A stretch of DNA of 31,696 nt, taken from assembly GCA_937930165.1 (NCBI GenBank), contig CALGVL010000153.1, positions 1 through 31,696 of the forward strand. Direction: 5' to 3'. Both the position numbers and the translations under genes were made by a program. Shown one piece after another: positions 7,319 to 15,488 of the stretch. The first letter of the stretch is position 1; each line of letters opens with the position of its first letter. The stretch comes from an uncultured Acetobacteraceae bacterium. Lineage in GTDB: Bacteria; Pseudomonadota; Alphaproteobacteria; Acetobacterales; Acetobacteraceae. The notes below the pieces were generated by a model. That model was not told where the DNA came from. It did not search any database and worked only from the letters and a program-made list of their open reading frames with translations.

Positions 7319-10300
7319 GTGCACGGCACTTTGCTGACGGGGGCGCATGACGCACTCCTGGTCGCCCTTTCCGTCGCGATCGCCATTGCGGCCTCCTACA
7401 CGGCGCTCGACCTGGCCGGGCGGGGGCGGGCAAGGGAGGGCAGGGCCCGCGCCATCTGGCTCGCCACCGCCGCCCTCGCCATGGGCGGCGGCATCTGGTC
7501 CATGCATTTCGTGGCGATGCTGGCCTTCAGCCTGCCCGTGCCGGTGGCCTATGCCCCCGGCCTCACGCTGCTGTCGCTGGCGATCCCGGTGCTGGTTTCC
7601 GGCCTCGGCCTCGCCATGGCGGGGCAGTTGGGTGGCCGGCCGCGCGACCTCCTTCCTGCCGGCCTGCTGATGGGCGGCGGCATCGCCGCCATGCACTACA
7701 CCGGCATGGCGGCGATGCGGATGCCGGCGGAACTGCATCATGACTGGCCGCTCGTCGTCGCCTCGGTGCTGATTGCGGTCGGCGCCGCGACCGTCGCCCT
7801 CTGGGTCGCCCGGCGCGACACCGCGCCACCGGAGCGGGGCGCCGCCGCGGTGGTCATGGGGCTGGCGGTCGCGGGCATGCACTACACGGCCATGCAGGCG
7901 GCAAGCTGGACCCCGCTCGGCGACGCCGCCATGGACAACGCATGGGAGCAGGGAGCCCTGGGGCAGGCGGCGCTCGCCCTCGGGGTGGCAACGGCCACCT
8001 TCCTCATCCTCTTCCTCGCCCTCATCGCGGCGCTGGTGGACCGGTATTTCGCCGCGCTGGCGGAACGCAAGACCCAGATGGCGCTGCGGGAGAGCGAGGC
8101 GCGGCTGCGGGCGGCGGTGGAGGGCTCGCCTTTCCCGATCATGCTCCATGCCGAGGATGGCGAGGTGCTGGCGCTGAGCCGGTGTTGGACGGCGCTGAGC
8201 GGCTATGCCCCGGAGGAGATCCCCACCCATTCCGCCTGGTTCCGCCTGGCCTATCCGGACCGCCATGCGGAGCTGGAGGCCCTGCTGCGGCAGGAATTCA
8301 CGGCCGGAGAGGTGATTCGCACCGGGGAGCAGACCATCCTCACCAAATCCGGCGCCGAGCGCGTCTGGGATTTCCAGGCGGTGCCGCTCGGCCGCCTGCA
8401 GGACGGCCGGCGCCTGCAGGTGAGCGCGGCCGTGGACGTGACCGAGCGGAAGCAGGCGGAAGCGGAGTTGCGCCGGCAGTTCCAGCTCACCGAAGCCATC
8501 ACCGGCAATGCGGCGGTCGCGCTGTTCATCATGGACGAGCGGCAGCATTGCGTCTTCATGAACCCGGCCGCCGAGAGGCTGACCGGCTTCACCCTGGCGG
8601 AGGTGAAGGGCTGCCCCCTGCACAAGTTCATTCACCACACCCGCCCGGACGGCTCGCCTTACCTGATCGCGGAATGTCCCATTAACCGGGCCCTCCCGGA
8701 GAACCATCAGCAGCAGGGCGAGGAGGTCTTCGTTCACAAGAACGGCCGCTTCTTTCCCGTGGCCTTCACCGCCAGCCCGATCCGCGAGAGCGGCAGGCCG
8801 GTCGGCACCATCATCGAGGCGCAGGACATCACGGAACGGAAGGCCGCCGAGGCGGCGCTGCGCGAGAACGAGGCCCGGTTGCGCGACCTGCTGGCCACGC
8901 TCGACCTCGGCGCCTCCATGGCGCGCGACCTCGATGGCACGATCCGCTTCTGGTCGGAAGGCTGTGCCCGCCTCTATGGCTGGAGCGCGGCGGAGGCGGT
9001 CGGCCGGGATGCGCATACCCTGCTCCGCACCCTCTTTCCCGTCTCCCGGGCGGAGGTCGAGGCGGCGCTGGAGCGTGCGGGCGAGTGGACCGGCGACCTG
9101 CGGCAATGGACCCGGGACGGCCAAGAGCTGGTGGTCAGCGCCCGCAAGCTGCTGCGCCGCGGCGCAGACGGGCGCCCGGTGGCGGTGCTGGAATCCCTGA
9201 CCGACGTGACCGCGCAGCGCCGGATCGAGGCGGCCCTGCGCCACAGCCGGGCCGAGATGGAGCGCCAGCGCCGGCTCTACGAGGCCATCCTGACGAACAC
9301 CCCGGACCTCGCCTTCGTGCTGGACCGCGATCACCGCTTCATCTACGCGAACGACATCCTCCTGACATTGTGGGGGAGGAGCCGGGAGGAGGCGATCGGC
9401 AAGAATTTTCTGGAACTCGGCTACGAGCCCTGGCACGCGGCCATGCATGACCGCGAGATCGAGCAGGTCATCGCCACCAGGCAGCCGGTCCGGGGCGAGG
9501 TTCCCTATACCGGTTCCTTCGGCCGGCGGATCTACGATTACATCTTCGTGCCGGTCATCGGCCCGGACGGAGAGGTCGAGGCGGTCGCCGGCACGACGCG
9601 CGACGTCACCGAATACAAGCGGATCGAGGAGGCGCTGGCGCGCCACCGCGACGAGCTGGAGCGGCTGGTCGAGGAACGCACCGCCGCCCTGCTGCGCACG
9701 GCCGAGGAGCGCCGCCGCGCCGAGGAGGCGGCGCGCCAGGCCGAGAAGCTGGCCGCGCTCGGCCAGCTCACCGGCGGCGTGGCGCATGACTTCAACAACC
9801 TGCTGCAGGTGATCTCCAGCGGGGCCGCGCTGCTCCGGCGCGCCTCCGTGCCCGAAGCGAAGAAGGCCGAGATCCTGGAGGGCATGATCCAGGCCGGGCG
9901 GAGCGCGCGGGAGCTGACCGGGCGGCTCCTTGCCTTCGCCCGTCGGCAGACGCTGCGCCCCGAGCTCATCGATGTCGGCGCGCGCCTCGCCGGGATGTCC
10001 GAGCTGCTGGGGCAGACGCTCGGCTCCCGCATCCGGGTGGAGACGGAGATCGAGCCCGATCTGTGGCCGGTGCGAGTGGATGCCTCTCAGCTCGAAGTCG
10101 CGATCCTCAACCTCGCCGTGAACGCCCGCGATGCCATGCCGGAAGGCGGGACGATCACCATTCAGGCACGCAACACCCGTCTGGGAGCGAGCGTGGAGCG
10201 GGCGGCGGGCGATTATGTGTGCATCGCGGTCAAGGACACCGGCAAGGGCATGCCGCCGCATATCCTCTCCCGCGTACTGGAGCCCTTCTTCACCACCAAG

Positions 10301-10879
10301 CAGGCGGGCCTCGGCACCGGCCTCGGCCTCCCGCAGGTGCATGGCTTCGCCAAGCAGTCGGGCGGTGATCTCCAGATCGAGAGCGAGCCGGGCCGGGGCT
10401 CGATGGTATTCTTCCACCTGCCGCGCGCCGCGGCGGAGGGGGACGGCCCGGCCCGGTCGGAGGGCGGTCAGCCGCGGGTCCTGCAGGGCGTGGGCAGGAC
10501 GGTGCTGGTGGTGGAGGACAATGCCGAGGTGGCCGCCTTCGCCTGCACGCTGCTGGAGGAGCTGGGCTATGCGACGCGCTGCTCGGGCAGCGCGGCCGAG
10601 GCGCTGGCGCGGCTGGCGGATGGGGAGAAGGTGGATGCGGTGTTCTCGGATGTGGTGATGCCGGGTGGCATCAGCGGCGTCGAGCTGGCAGCGGTGCTGC
10701 GCTTCTCCTATCCGCATCTCGCCGTGGTGCTGGCTACGGGCTACAGCGAGCAGCTTGCCAGGGGCGGCGCGCCGGAGGGCGTCGAGACGCTGACCAAGCC
10801 CTACCACCCGGACGAGCTTGCGGCGGCGCTGGAGCGCGCCTTCGCGCAGGGCCGGGGACTGGGAGAGGCCGTGGAATGA
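7319..10879 (+). CDS. MHYT / multi-PAS hybrid sensor histidine kinase
   Basis: Membrane sensor kinase of 1186 residues. The N-terminal third is an MHYT domain of about seven helices carrying its three hallmark motifs: MHFVAM at 62, MHYTGM at 125 and MHYTAM at 187. These Met/His residues are proposed in the family to chelate copper and sense O2, CO or NO. Four PAS domains follow (about 258-375, 380-505, 515-630, 640-770), the second with the common DGSPYLIAECPI signature. Then come a coiled coil (773-812), the HisKA box with phospho-His 823 (GVAHDFNN), and an HATPase domain (N-box NLAVNARDAMP near 930, G-boxes DTGKGMP and GLGTGLGLP). A receiver domain has phospho-acceptor Asp 1111 (FSDVVMPGG) and Lys in LTKPY. 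GTG at 7319 is preferred because GAGGAA precedes it and the helices start right after; the frame is open further upstream. It diverges from the metal efflux operon. No DNA-binding partner is adjacent. Confidence 0.92.
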   Translation: MHGTLLTGAHDALLVALSVAIAIAASYTALDLAGRGRAREGRARAIWLATAALAMGGGIWSMHFVAMLAFSLPVPVAYAPGLTLLSLAIPVLVSGLGLAMAGQLGGRPRDLLPAGLLMGGGIAAMHYTGMAAMRMPAELHHDWPLVVASVLIAVGAATVALWVARRDTAPPERGAAAVVMGLAVAGMHYTAMQAASWTPLGDAAMDNAWEQGALGQAALALGVATATFLILFLALIAALVDRYFAALAERKTQMALRESEARLRAAVEGSPFPIMLHAEDGEVLALSRCWTALSGYAPEEIPTHSAWFRLAYPDRHAELEALLRQEFTAGEVIRTGEQTILTKSGAERVWDFQAVPLGRLQDGRRLQVSAAVDVTERKQAEAELRRQFQLTEAITGNAAVALFIMDERQHCVFMNPAAERLTGFTLAEVKGCPLHKFIHHTRPDGSPYLIAECPINRALPENHQQQGEEVFVHKNGRFFPVAFTASPIRESGRPVGTIIEAQDITERKAAEAALRENEARLRDLLATLDLGASMARDLDGTIRFWSEGCARLYGWSAAEAVGRDAHTLLRTLFPVSRAEVEAALERAGEWTGDLRQWTRDGQELVVSARKLLRRGADGRPVAVLESLTDVTAQRRIEAALRHSRAEMERQRRLYEAILTNTPDLAFVLDRDHRFIYANDILLTLWGRSREEAIGKNFLELGYEPWHAAMHDREIEQVIATRQPVRGEVPYTGSFGRRIYDYIFVPVIGPDGEVEAVAGTTRDVTEYKRIEEALARHRDELERLVEERTAALLRTAEERRRAEEAARQAEKLAALGQLTGGVAHDFNNLLQVISSGAALLRRASVPEAKKAEILEGMIQAGRSARELTGRLLAFARRQTLRPELIDVGARLAGMSELLGQTLGSRIRVETEIEPDLWPVRVDASQLEVAILNLAVNARDAMPEGGTITIQARNTRLGASVERAAGDYVCIAVKDTGKGMPPHILSRVLEPFFTTKQAGLGTGLGLPQVHGFAKQSGGDLQIESEPGRGSMVFFHLPRAAAEGDGPARSEGGQPRVLQGVGRTVLVVEDNAEVAAFACTLLEELGYATRCSGSAAEALARLADGEKVDAVFSDVVMPGGISGVELAAVLRFSYPHLAVVLATGYSEQLARGGAPEGVETLTKPYHPDELAAALERAFAQGRGLGEAVE

Positions 10880-11000
10880 GCCGCTTCCTCGCCTCATCTC
10901 CGGCCCGCCGCCAGGAACCGGCCAGTTCCGGCTGAAGGTGCGGCGCACGGCCTTGGCCGGCTTCCTCGCGGGCCGGATTCGTCGCGCTGGACATGCCCCC

Positions 11001-11140
11001 TCAGCGGCGAGTCTCGCCTCCTTCCGGGGCCCGAGATGGTAGGAGGCGGTAGCAAGGGAAGGCGCCCCTGGCGGGTGCGGACAGCCATCCCTCTTCCGTC
11101 AGGCGGGACATGGCGGTGCGGGCTGGAAAGATGCGCCGTC
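11001..11140 (-). pseudogene. PaaX-like regulator fragment
   Basis: A minus-strand frame encodes about 45 residues ending GAFPCYRLLPSRAPEGGETRR and stop. It contains ARTAMSRLTEEGWLSAPARG, which resembles the recognition-helix region of PaaX-family repressors (pattern R-A-V-R-T-A-L-S-R-L, a few residues, GWL, then a wing with YRLT). Nothing before or after fits the rest of the family, whose members are about 280-300 residues. I therefore read it as a scrap of a lost regulator gene. The match is from memory of the family pattern and is short; chance resemblance in GC-rich antisense sequence cannot be excluded. Confidence 0.3.
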
Positions 11141-11253
11141 CCCGGCTGCCGGGGGCGGCCGGACCGTCCGGGTTGCCCTGTGAAATTTCACTGTTGTGGC
11201 CGCCGGTGGAATGCGGGCATTCTCGCCGCCGGAGAAGCGCATCGCCCTTGCCG

Positions 11254-11298
11254 AAAAAGGACCTCTGGCCTGGAAACCCAAAGGCTTGCGCCAGAGGT
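11254..11298 (-). terminator. Orphan intrinsic terminator
   Basis: A perfect 9-bp inverted repeat, ACCTCTGGC (11261-11269) and GCCAGAGGT (11290-11298), encloses 20 bases. Read on the minus strand the stem is followed by CCTTTTTCGG, giving a classic Rho-independent terminator with five T. No minus-strand gene lies in front of it: the region to the right up to 11528 is empty and then comes a plus-strand gene. It could end a small RNA or be left over from a deleted gene. Confidence 0.6.
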
Positions 11299-11528
11299 GC
11301 GGGAACGGGGCCTCGCCATGGTGAAGGCATCGGCCCGCTGGTTCTGGCCTCTCCGGGATGCCGGCCGGGAATCCGCATCCGGCCCCGCTTCGGCCGGGGA
11401 TCCCGAGGTGCGCGTGCCGGACCGCCCTTCCCCGTCCCGCATGCGCCTGGGGTTTCCGGTGGGGCCCCAGTGGTTCCTGGCCATCCGCTGCGCCTGAACA
11501 GGACCAATCGAGCAGGAGACGTCACAGA

Positions 11529-12719
11529 ATGGCTGACAGTAAACCCGTCCTCATAGCCGGGGCCGGTCCGGTGGGCATGGTGGCGGCCGCGGAACTGCTG
11601 CGCCGCGGCGTCCCGGTGACGGTGCTGGAGGCCGGGGCGGAACTGTCCGGCGAGATGCGCGGCTCCACCTTCCACGCGCCGACCCTGGACATGCTGGAGG
11701 AGCTGGGCGCCGCGCAGGCGATGATCGAGCAGGGCATCGTCGCGCCGCGCATGCAATACCGCAGCCGCGACCAGGGGGTGATCGCGGATTTCGACTTCGG
11801 CGTGCTGGCCGACGTGACGCGCCACCCCTACCGCCTGCAATGCGAGCAGTTCAAGCTGACCCGCATCCTCCATGTGCTGCTGCGGGACAAGCCGGGTTTC
11901 GAGCTGCGCTTCGGCGCCAGGGTCGCCGGCTGCACCGACCGCGGCGAGGATGTCGAGGTGCTGCTGGAGAATGGCGAGCGGGTCACGGGCTCCTACGTCA
12001 TCGGCGCCGATGGCGCGCGCAGCACCGTCCGCAAGGCAACCGGCATCGAATTCGAGGGGTTCACCTGGCCGGAACGCTTCCTGGTGCTCTCCACCCCCTT
12101 CGATTTCGCCGGGCTGATCCCCGGCCTCGCCGATGTCTCCTATTATGCGGATCCGGAGGAGTGGTTCTTCCTCCTGCGCGTCCCCGGGCTTTGGCGCGCC
12201 ATGTTCCCGGTGCCGGCCGAGGTGCCGGACGAAGTGACGCTGACCGACGAATGCGCGCGGGCGCGCTTCGGCCGCATCGTCCCGGGCCGCGACGACTACC
12301 CGACGCGGCACCGCACCCTGTACCGCGTGCACCAGCGCGTCGCGCGGAGCTATCGCCAGGGCCGCATCCTGCTGGCTGGCGACGCGGCGCATATCAACAA
12401 TCCTCTGGGGGGCATGGGGCTGAATGGCGGCGTGCATGATGCCGTTAATCTGGCCGATAAGCTTGCCGCGGTCTGGCACGGCGATGCGCCGGCAGAATTG
12501 CTGGATCTCTATGATCGTCAGCGGCGCGGGGTGACGATCGAGCATGTGCAGCGCCAGACCATCAGCAACAAGCAGAACCTGGAAGCCAAGGACCCCGAGG
12601 CCCAGCGTGCCTTCCGCGAACGGATGGCGGAGGCCGCCTCCGACCCGGCGAAGGCCCATGCCTATCTGCTCAATGTGTCCATGATCAGCAGCCTGCGCCG
12701 CGCGGCCGAGATCCAGTAG
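11529..12719 (+). CDS. FAD-dependent aromatic hydroxylase
   Basis: Flavoprotein monooxygenase of the group A type (PHBH/MhpA-like, FAD_binding_3), 396 residues, cytoplasmic. It shows the ADP-binding fold GAGPVG at 11-16, a Glu ending the second strand (VLEAG), the DG motif GADGARS at 159-165 that contacts FAD and NAD(P)H, and the GD motif LAGDAAH at 282-288 followed by GGMGLNGGVHDAVNL. The family hydroxylates phenolic or other aromatic rings using NAD(P)H and O2; the substrate is not evident. It is shorter than MhpA-type enzymes (about 550) because it lacks their C-terminal thioredoxin-like domain. The start has AGGAG eight to twelve bases upstream. It is followed after 28 bases by the DUF2848 gene and then a GntR regulator, suggesting a regulated catabolic operon. 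Confidence 0.88.
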   Translation: MADSKPVLIAGAGPVGMVAAAELLRRGVPVTVLEAGAELSGEMRGSTFHAPTLDMLEELGAAQAMIEQGIVAPRMQYRSRDQGVIADFDFGVLADVTRHPYRLQCEQFKLTRILHVLLRDKPGFELRFGARVAGCTDRGEDVEVLLENGERVTGSYVIGADGARSTVRKATGIEFEGFTWPERFLVLSTPFDFAGLIPGLADVSYYADPEEWFFLLRVPGLWRAMFPVPAEVPDEVTLTDECARARFGRIVPGRDDYPTRHRTLYRVHQRVARSYRQGRILLAGDAAHINNPLGGMGLNGGVHDAVNLADKLAAVWHGDAPAELLDLYDRQRRGVTIEHVQRQTISNKQNLEAKDPEAQRAFRERMAEAASDPAKAHAYLLNVSMISSLRRAAEIQ

Positions 12720-12747
12720 CCATCCCCGGACAAGCGGAGATCTGCCG

Positions 12748-13398
12748 ATGACCGAGCTCGCCTTCGAATTCCATGCAGACGGCCGGGCTGTGCGGCGCAC
12801 CGTCGCGATCCGGGACCTGGTGATCGCCGGCTGGACGGGCCGCGATCCGCACAAGGTGCAGGAGCATATCGAGGAGCTTCGCCTGCTCGGCGTCGCCCCG
12901 CCGCCCAGCACGCCCTGCTTCTACCGGGCCGGCGCGGAACTGCTGACCACCGCCCCGGAGATCGACTGCCTCGGCGCCGAGTCCAGCGGCGAGGCCGAGT
13001 ATTTCATCCTGGTCGATGCGGACGGCGCCTGGTGGGTGGGCGTCGGATCCGACCACACCGACCGCAAGGTGGAGAGCTACTCCATCACCGTTTCGAAGCA
13101 GATGTGCCCGAAGCCGGTCGGCACGGCGCTGTGGCGCTTCGAGGATGTGGCCGGCCATTGGGACAGCCAGGAGATCCGCTCCTGGGTGGATGAGGGCGAG
13201 GGCCGCGCCCCCTATCAGGAAGGCAGCATCGCCGCCATGCGCGACCCGCGCGACACGGTGGCCGCCTACCGCGCGGCAGGCCATGAGTTGCATCCCGGCA
13301 CCGTCATGTTCGGCGGCACCCTGCCGGTGATCGGCGGCATCCAGCAGAAGATCCTGGGCCGCTACGCAGGCATTGGCCGAAGGGGGAGCGGAGCGTGA
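12748..13398 (+). CDS. DUF2848-family protein, possibly FAH-like
   Basis: A 216-residue cytoplasmic protein that I place in DUF2848 from the pattern around GSDHTDR (residues 100-106), KVESYSITVSKQMCPKP and the late PGTVMFGGTLPVIGGI. Members are found beside flavin hydroxylases and amidases, and their fold is thought to be related to fumarylacetoacetate hydrolase; no reaction is established that I know of. Context (hydroxylase before, GntR after) suggests it acts on a ring-cleavage or hydroxylated product. The C-terminus is odd: after GGI it reads QQKILGRYAGIGRRGSGA and stops, where I would expect about 25 more residues ending in a beta-rich segment. A small deletion may have shortened it. Its TGA overlaps the GTG start of the GntR gene, so the two are translationally coupled. 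GCGGAGA precedes the ATG. Confidence 0.75.
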   Translation: MTELAFEFHADGRAVRRTVAIRDLVIAGWTGRDPHKVQEHIEELRLLGVAPPPSTPCFYRAGAELLTTAPEIDCLGAESSGEAEYFILVDADGAWWVGVGSDHTDRKVESYSITVSKQMCPKPVGTALWRFEDVAGHWDSQEIRSWVDEGEGRAPYQEGSIAAMRDPRDTVAAYRAAGHELHPGTVMFGGTLPVIGGIQQKILGRYAGIGRRGSGA

Positions 13399-14177
13399 AG
13401 CTGCGGAAGCGCCTCCCCTCTTCGACCTCCGCCTCCGGGCCGGCGGGACGGCAGGGGGGCGCCGAGGCCAGGATGCGGGTAACCCTGCTGAAGGACCAGG
13501 CCTATGAGGCGATCAAGCACCACATCATCACCTGCCGCTTCGCCCCGGGCGAGAGGCTGAACGAAGCCCAGGTGGCGGAGCGGCTGCAGTTGAGCCGCAT
13601 GCCGGTGCATCACGCCCTCGCCCGGCTTCGCCTGGAGGGGCTGGTCACCATCCGGCCGCGCAAGGGCATCCAGGTCCGCCCGATTGACCTGGACGAGCTG
13701 CTGCAGATCATCGATGCGCGCATGGTCAACGAATGCCACTGCGTCCGCCTTGCCGCCGAGCGCGCCACGCCGGAGGAGGCGGCCGCGATGGGGGAGGTCC
13801 TGGAGCGGACCGGCTCCGCGCTTGCCCGGCACGACACCGAGGCGATGATGCTGCTGGACCGGGAATTCCACGACCTGATCGCCGGCGCCTCGCGGAGCGG
13901 CATCCTTTTCGACATCCTGCGCAACCTGCATGACCGGGCGGTGCGCTTCTGGTTCATCTCGCTGAACGAGCAGGGACACCAGGCGGATGTCCTGCGGGAA
14001 CACCGGGAGATCCAGCAGGCGGTCGCGCGCCGTGACCCGGCCGGGGCTGCGGAGGCCATGCGCAGGCATATCGAAGCCTTCCGCGCCAATGTCACCGCGC
14101 GGCTCCGCCGCCCGGAACAGGATGCATCCGCTCCCGGCCAGCGACGGCATCCTGCGGCTGGCCTCCTTGGGGATTAA
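13395..14177 (+). CDS. GntR-family regulator, FadR/FCD subgroup
   Basis: DNA-binding repressor of 260 residues. A winged helix-turn-helix spans about 35-95 (AYEAIKHHIITCRFAPGERL, then VAERLQLSRMPVHHALARL). An all-helical FCD ligand domain follows at about 110-240 and retains the metal/ligand residues in LDREFHDL, EHREIQ and MRRHIEAF. The subgroup usually controls the adjacent catabolic genes and releases DNA when a carboxylate pathway intermediate binds. The GTG at 13395 overlaps the preceding stop by four bases and has a strong GGGGGAGCGGAG site; an ATG at 13473 (residue 27) is an alternative that removes a low-complexity N-terminus. Being the last gene of the operon, it probably autoregulates the set. 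Confidence 0.9.
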   Translation: MKLRKRLPSSTSASGPAGRQGGAEARMRVTLLKDQAYEAIKHHIITCRFAPGERLNEAQVAERLQLSRMPVHHALARLRLEGLVTIRPRKGIQVRPIDLDELLQIIDARMVNECHCVRLAAERATPEEAAAMGEVLERTGSALARHDTEAMMLLDREFHDLIAGASRSGILFDILRNLHDRAVRFWFISLNEQGHQADVLREHREIQQAVARRDPAGAAEAMRRHIEAFRANVTARLRRPEQDASAPGQRRHPAAGLLGD

Positions 14178-14420
14178 GGGCGGACGGCTGCGCCCGTCGC
14201 CGCGGCCCGTGCGGCTTCCTCTCGCCTTCGCACCGACCGGCCTGTTCGTCCTGACGGCCGGTTCGCCGATCACGCGAATTCCAGTGTCGGGGATTGCGGC
14301 GCCATGACATGTCTGCCCTGGCCGCATCCGAAAGAACCAGCTTGATGCATTCCCCTGACCGGGAGCGCGCAGGCGCGGCCGCTGCCTGGCTTCACGCAGG
14401 GGACCGCAAGGGCGGATGCC
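14178..14420. other. Spacer with two candidate terminator hairpins
   Basis: No gene recognised. Directly after the GntR stop lies a hairpin with GACGG/CCGTC core (14183-14198) extended by three more pairs across one mismatch. A second 7-bp perfect stem, ACCGGCC (14236-14242) and GGCCGGT (14256-14262), follows. Neither has a T-run. Either could end the FAD hydroxylase operon. The right half of the spacer may contain the eroded start of the following glycosyltransferase. Confidence 0.35.
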
Positions 14421-15284
14421 ATGATGGACGGGGCCGGCGGTGCCGGCCGGGATCTCCAGGGACACGCCGGCCTGGTCCTTGCGCATGACAATGTGCCGCA
14501 ATTGGCGACGCTGCTCCGCTGGCTCGGCTGCCGCGGCGCGGGCGGAACTGGCGAGGTTGGCTCCGCCGCGCTGCACCATCCTGCCTCCCGCATGCAGCCG
14601 CAGGATCGCCTGGGGCGGCTTCGCCATGGTCGAAGCGACGCTGGCCCTGATGCGGGAGGCGCTGCGCGATCCCGCCACCCGCTATCTGGCGCTGCTGAGC
14701 GGCGCGCATCTGCCGCTGCGCCCGACGCCGGAGGTCGCCTCCTTCCTGTTCGACGGGCGCGAGCATATCGAGTTGACCTTCGCCGCGATGGAGCCGATAG
14801 ACCAGAAGAGCCTGCGCCGCTTCTGGTATCGCGCCCTGCCGGGCCGGGGGCCAATTCCGCGCTGCTGTGCTGGCGCAACCGCAACAGCTGGCGGCTGGGC
14901 AAGCGCGACCTGGCGCGCGGGTTGCACGGCATGACGCCGATGGTCGGGGCCCAATGGTGGTGCCTCACCGCCGCCTGCGCCCGCCACATCCTGGAATTCC
15001 TGGATGCCAACCCCTGGTACGCGCGCTTCTTCCGCTTCTCCAGCATTCCCGACGAGACCTTCTTCCACACCATCCTCGGGGCATCGCCCTTTGCCGCAGC
15101 CCAGGGTCCAGCGCCGCTGTACCAGCGGATGGCGGGCTACAGCCCGGCGGTCCTGCGCGCCGCCGACCTGCCGGCGGCGAGTGCCTGCGGCATGCCCCTT
15201 GCCAGGAAATTCGACGCCGGAATCGATCCGGAGGCGGTCCGGCTCGTTCTGCTCCAGGCCGAGGTGAACAGGACGCTCCCATGA
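14421..15284 (+). pseudogene. Core-2/I-branching-type glycosyltransferase, frameshifted
   Basis: Remnant of a GT14-like ('Branch' family, beta-1,6-N-acetylglucosaminyltransferase fold) enzyme. The N-terminal motif GLVLAHDNVPQLATLLRWL is read in one frame to about 14525. The middle (RRIAWGGFAMVEATLALMRE, then LALLSGAHLPLRP) is read in a second frame from about 14535 to 14845. The C-terminal part (MVGAQWWCLTAACARHILEF, FFRFSSIPDETFFHTIL) is back in the first frame to the stop at 15284. About 15 residues normally following the first motif appear deleted, so the first junction is a deletion as well as a shift. The second is a one-base loss next to a run of five G (about 14848). No ribosome site precedes the first ATG, so the original start may also be gone. 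Family members add branch sugars to surface glycans, which fits the glycosyltransferase downstream. Confidence 0.8.
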
Positions 15285-15488
15285 GGCGGAGGGATCCCGC
15301 CGGTGCCGGTGGTGCGGCGGATGGACACGTCTGGTTGCGCACGCGGCTGCCCCATGCCTCCCGGCCTTGTCGTGCCGCGGCGCCGCCTGTTAGATCCGCG
15401 CCGCGCTGCCCCTCGCCGGCATCGTTCCGGCGGCATTCTCGGGCGTCACGGCATTGCCGCGACGCCGACATCTCTTCTGGGAGCGATC

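Larger units (their letters stand above)
10880..11528. other. Gene-poor gap of about 650 bases
   Basis: No intact gene was recognised on either strand between the hybrid kinase and the FAD hydroxylase. The stretch holds a fragment resembling the winged-helix part of a PaaX-type regulator (minus strand, 11001-11140) and a strong minus-strand intrinsic terminator (11254-11298) with no gene in front of it. A ribosome site (AGGAG at 11513-11517) for the next gene lies at the right end. The gap looks like the site of an eroded gene or genes. Confidence 0.5.

Noticed and set aside
7259..10948. A 1229-codon open frame antisense to the hybrid kinase
   Set aside because: It is His/Arg/Gln-rich with no domain, mirrors the codon structure of the kinase in very GC-rich DNA, and has no start signals. 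A composition shadow.
11001..12911. A 636-codon minus-strand frame covering the FAD hydroxylase
   Set aside because: Most is antisense to the hydroxylase and has no similarity. Only the last 45 codons resemble anything (PaaX-like) and are listed separately.
13362..14678. A 438-codon minus-strand frame across the GntR gene and the spacer
   Set aside because: No ribosome site or motif; antisense to a clear GntR regulator and to the GT14 remnant.
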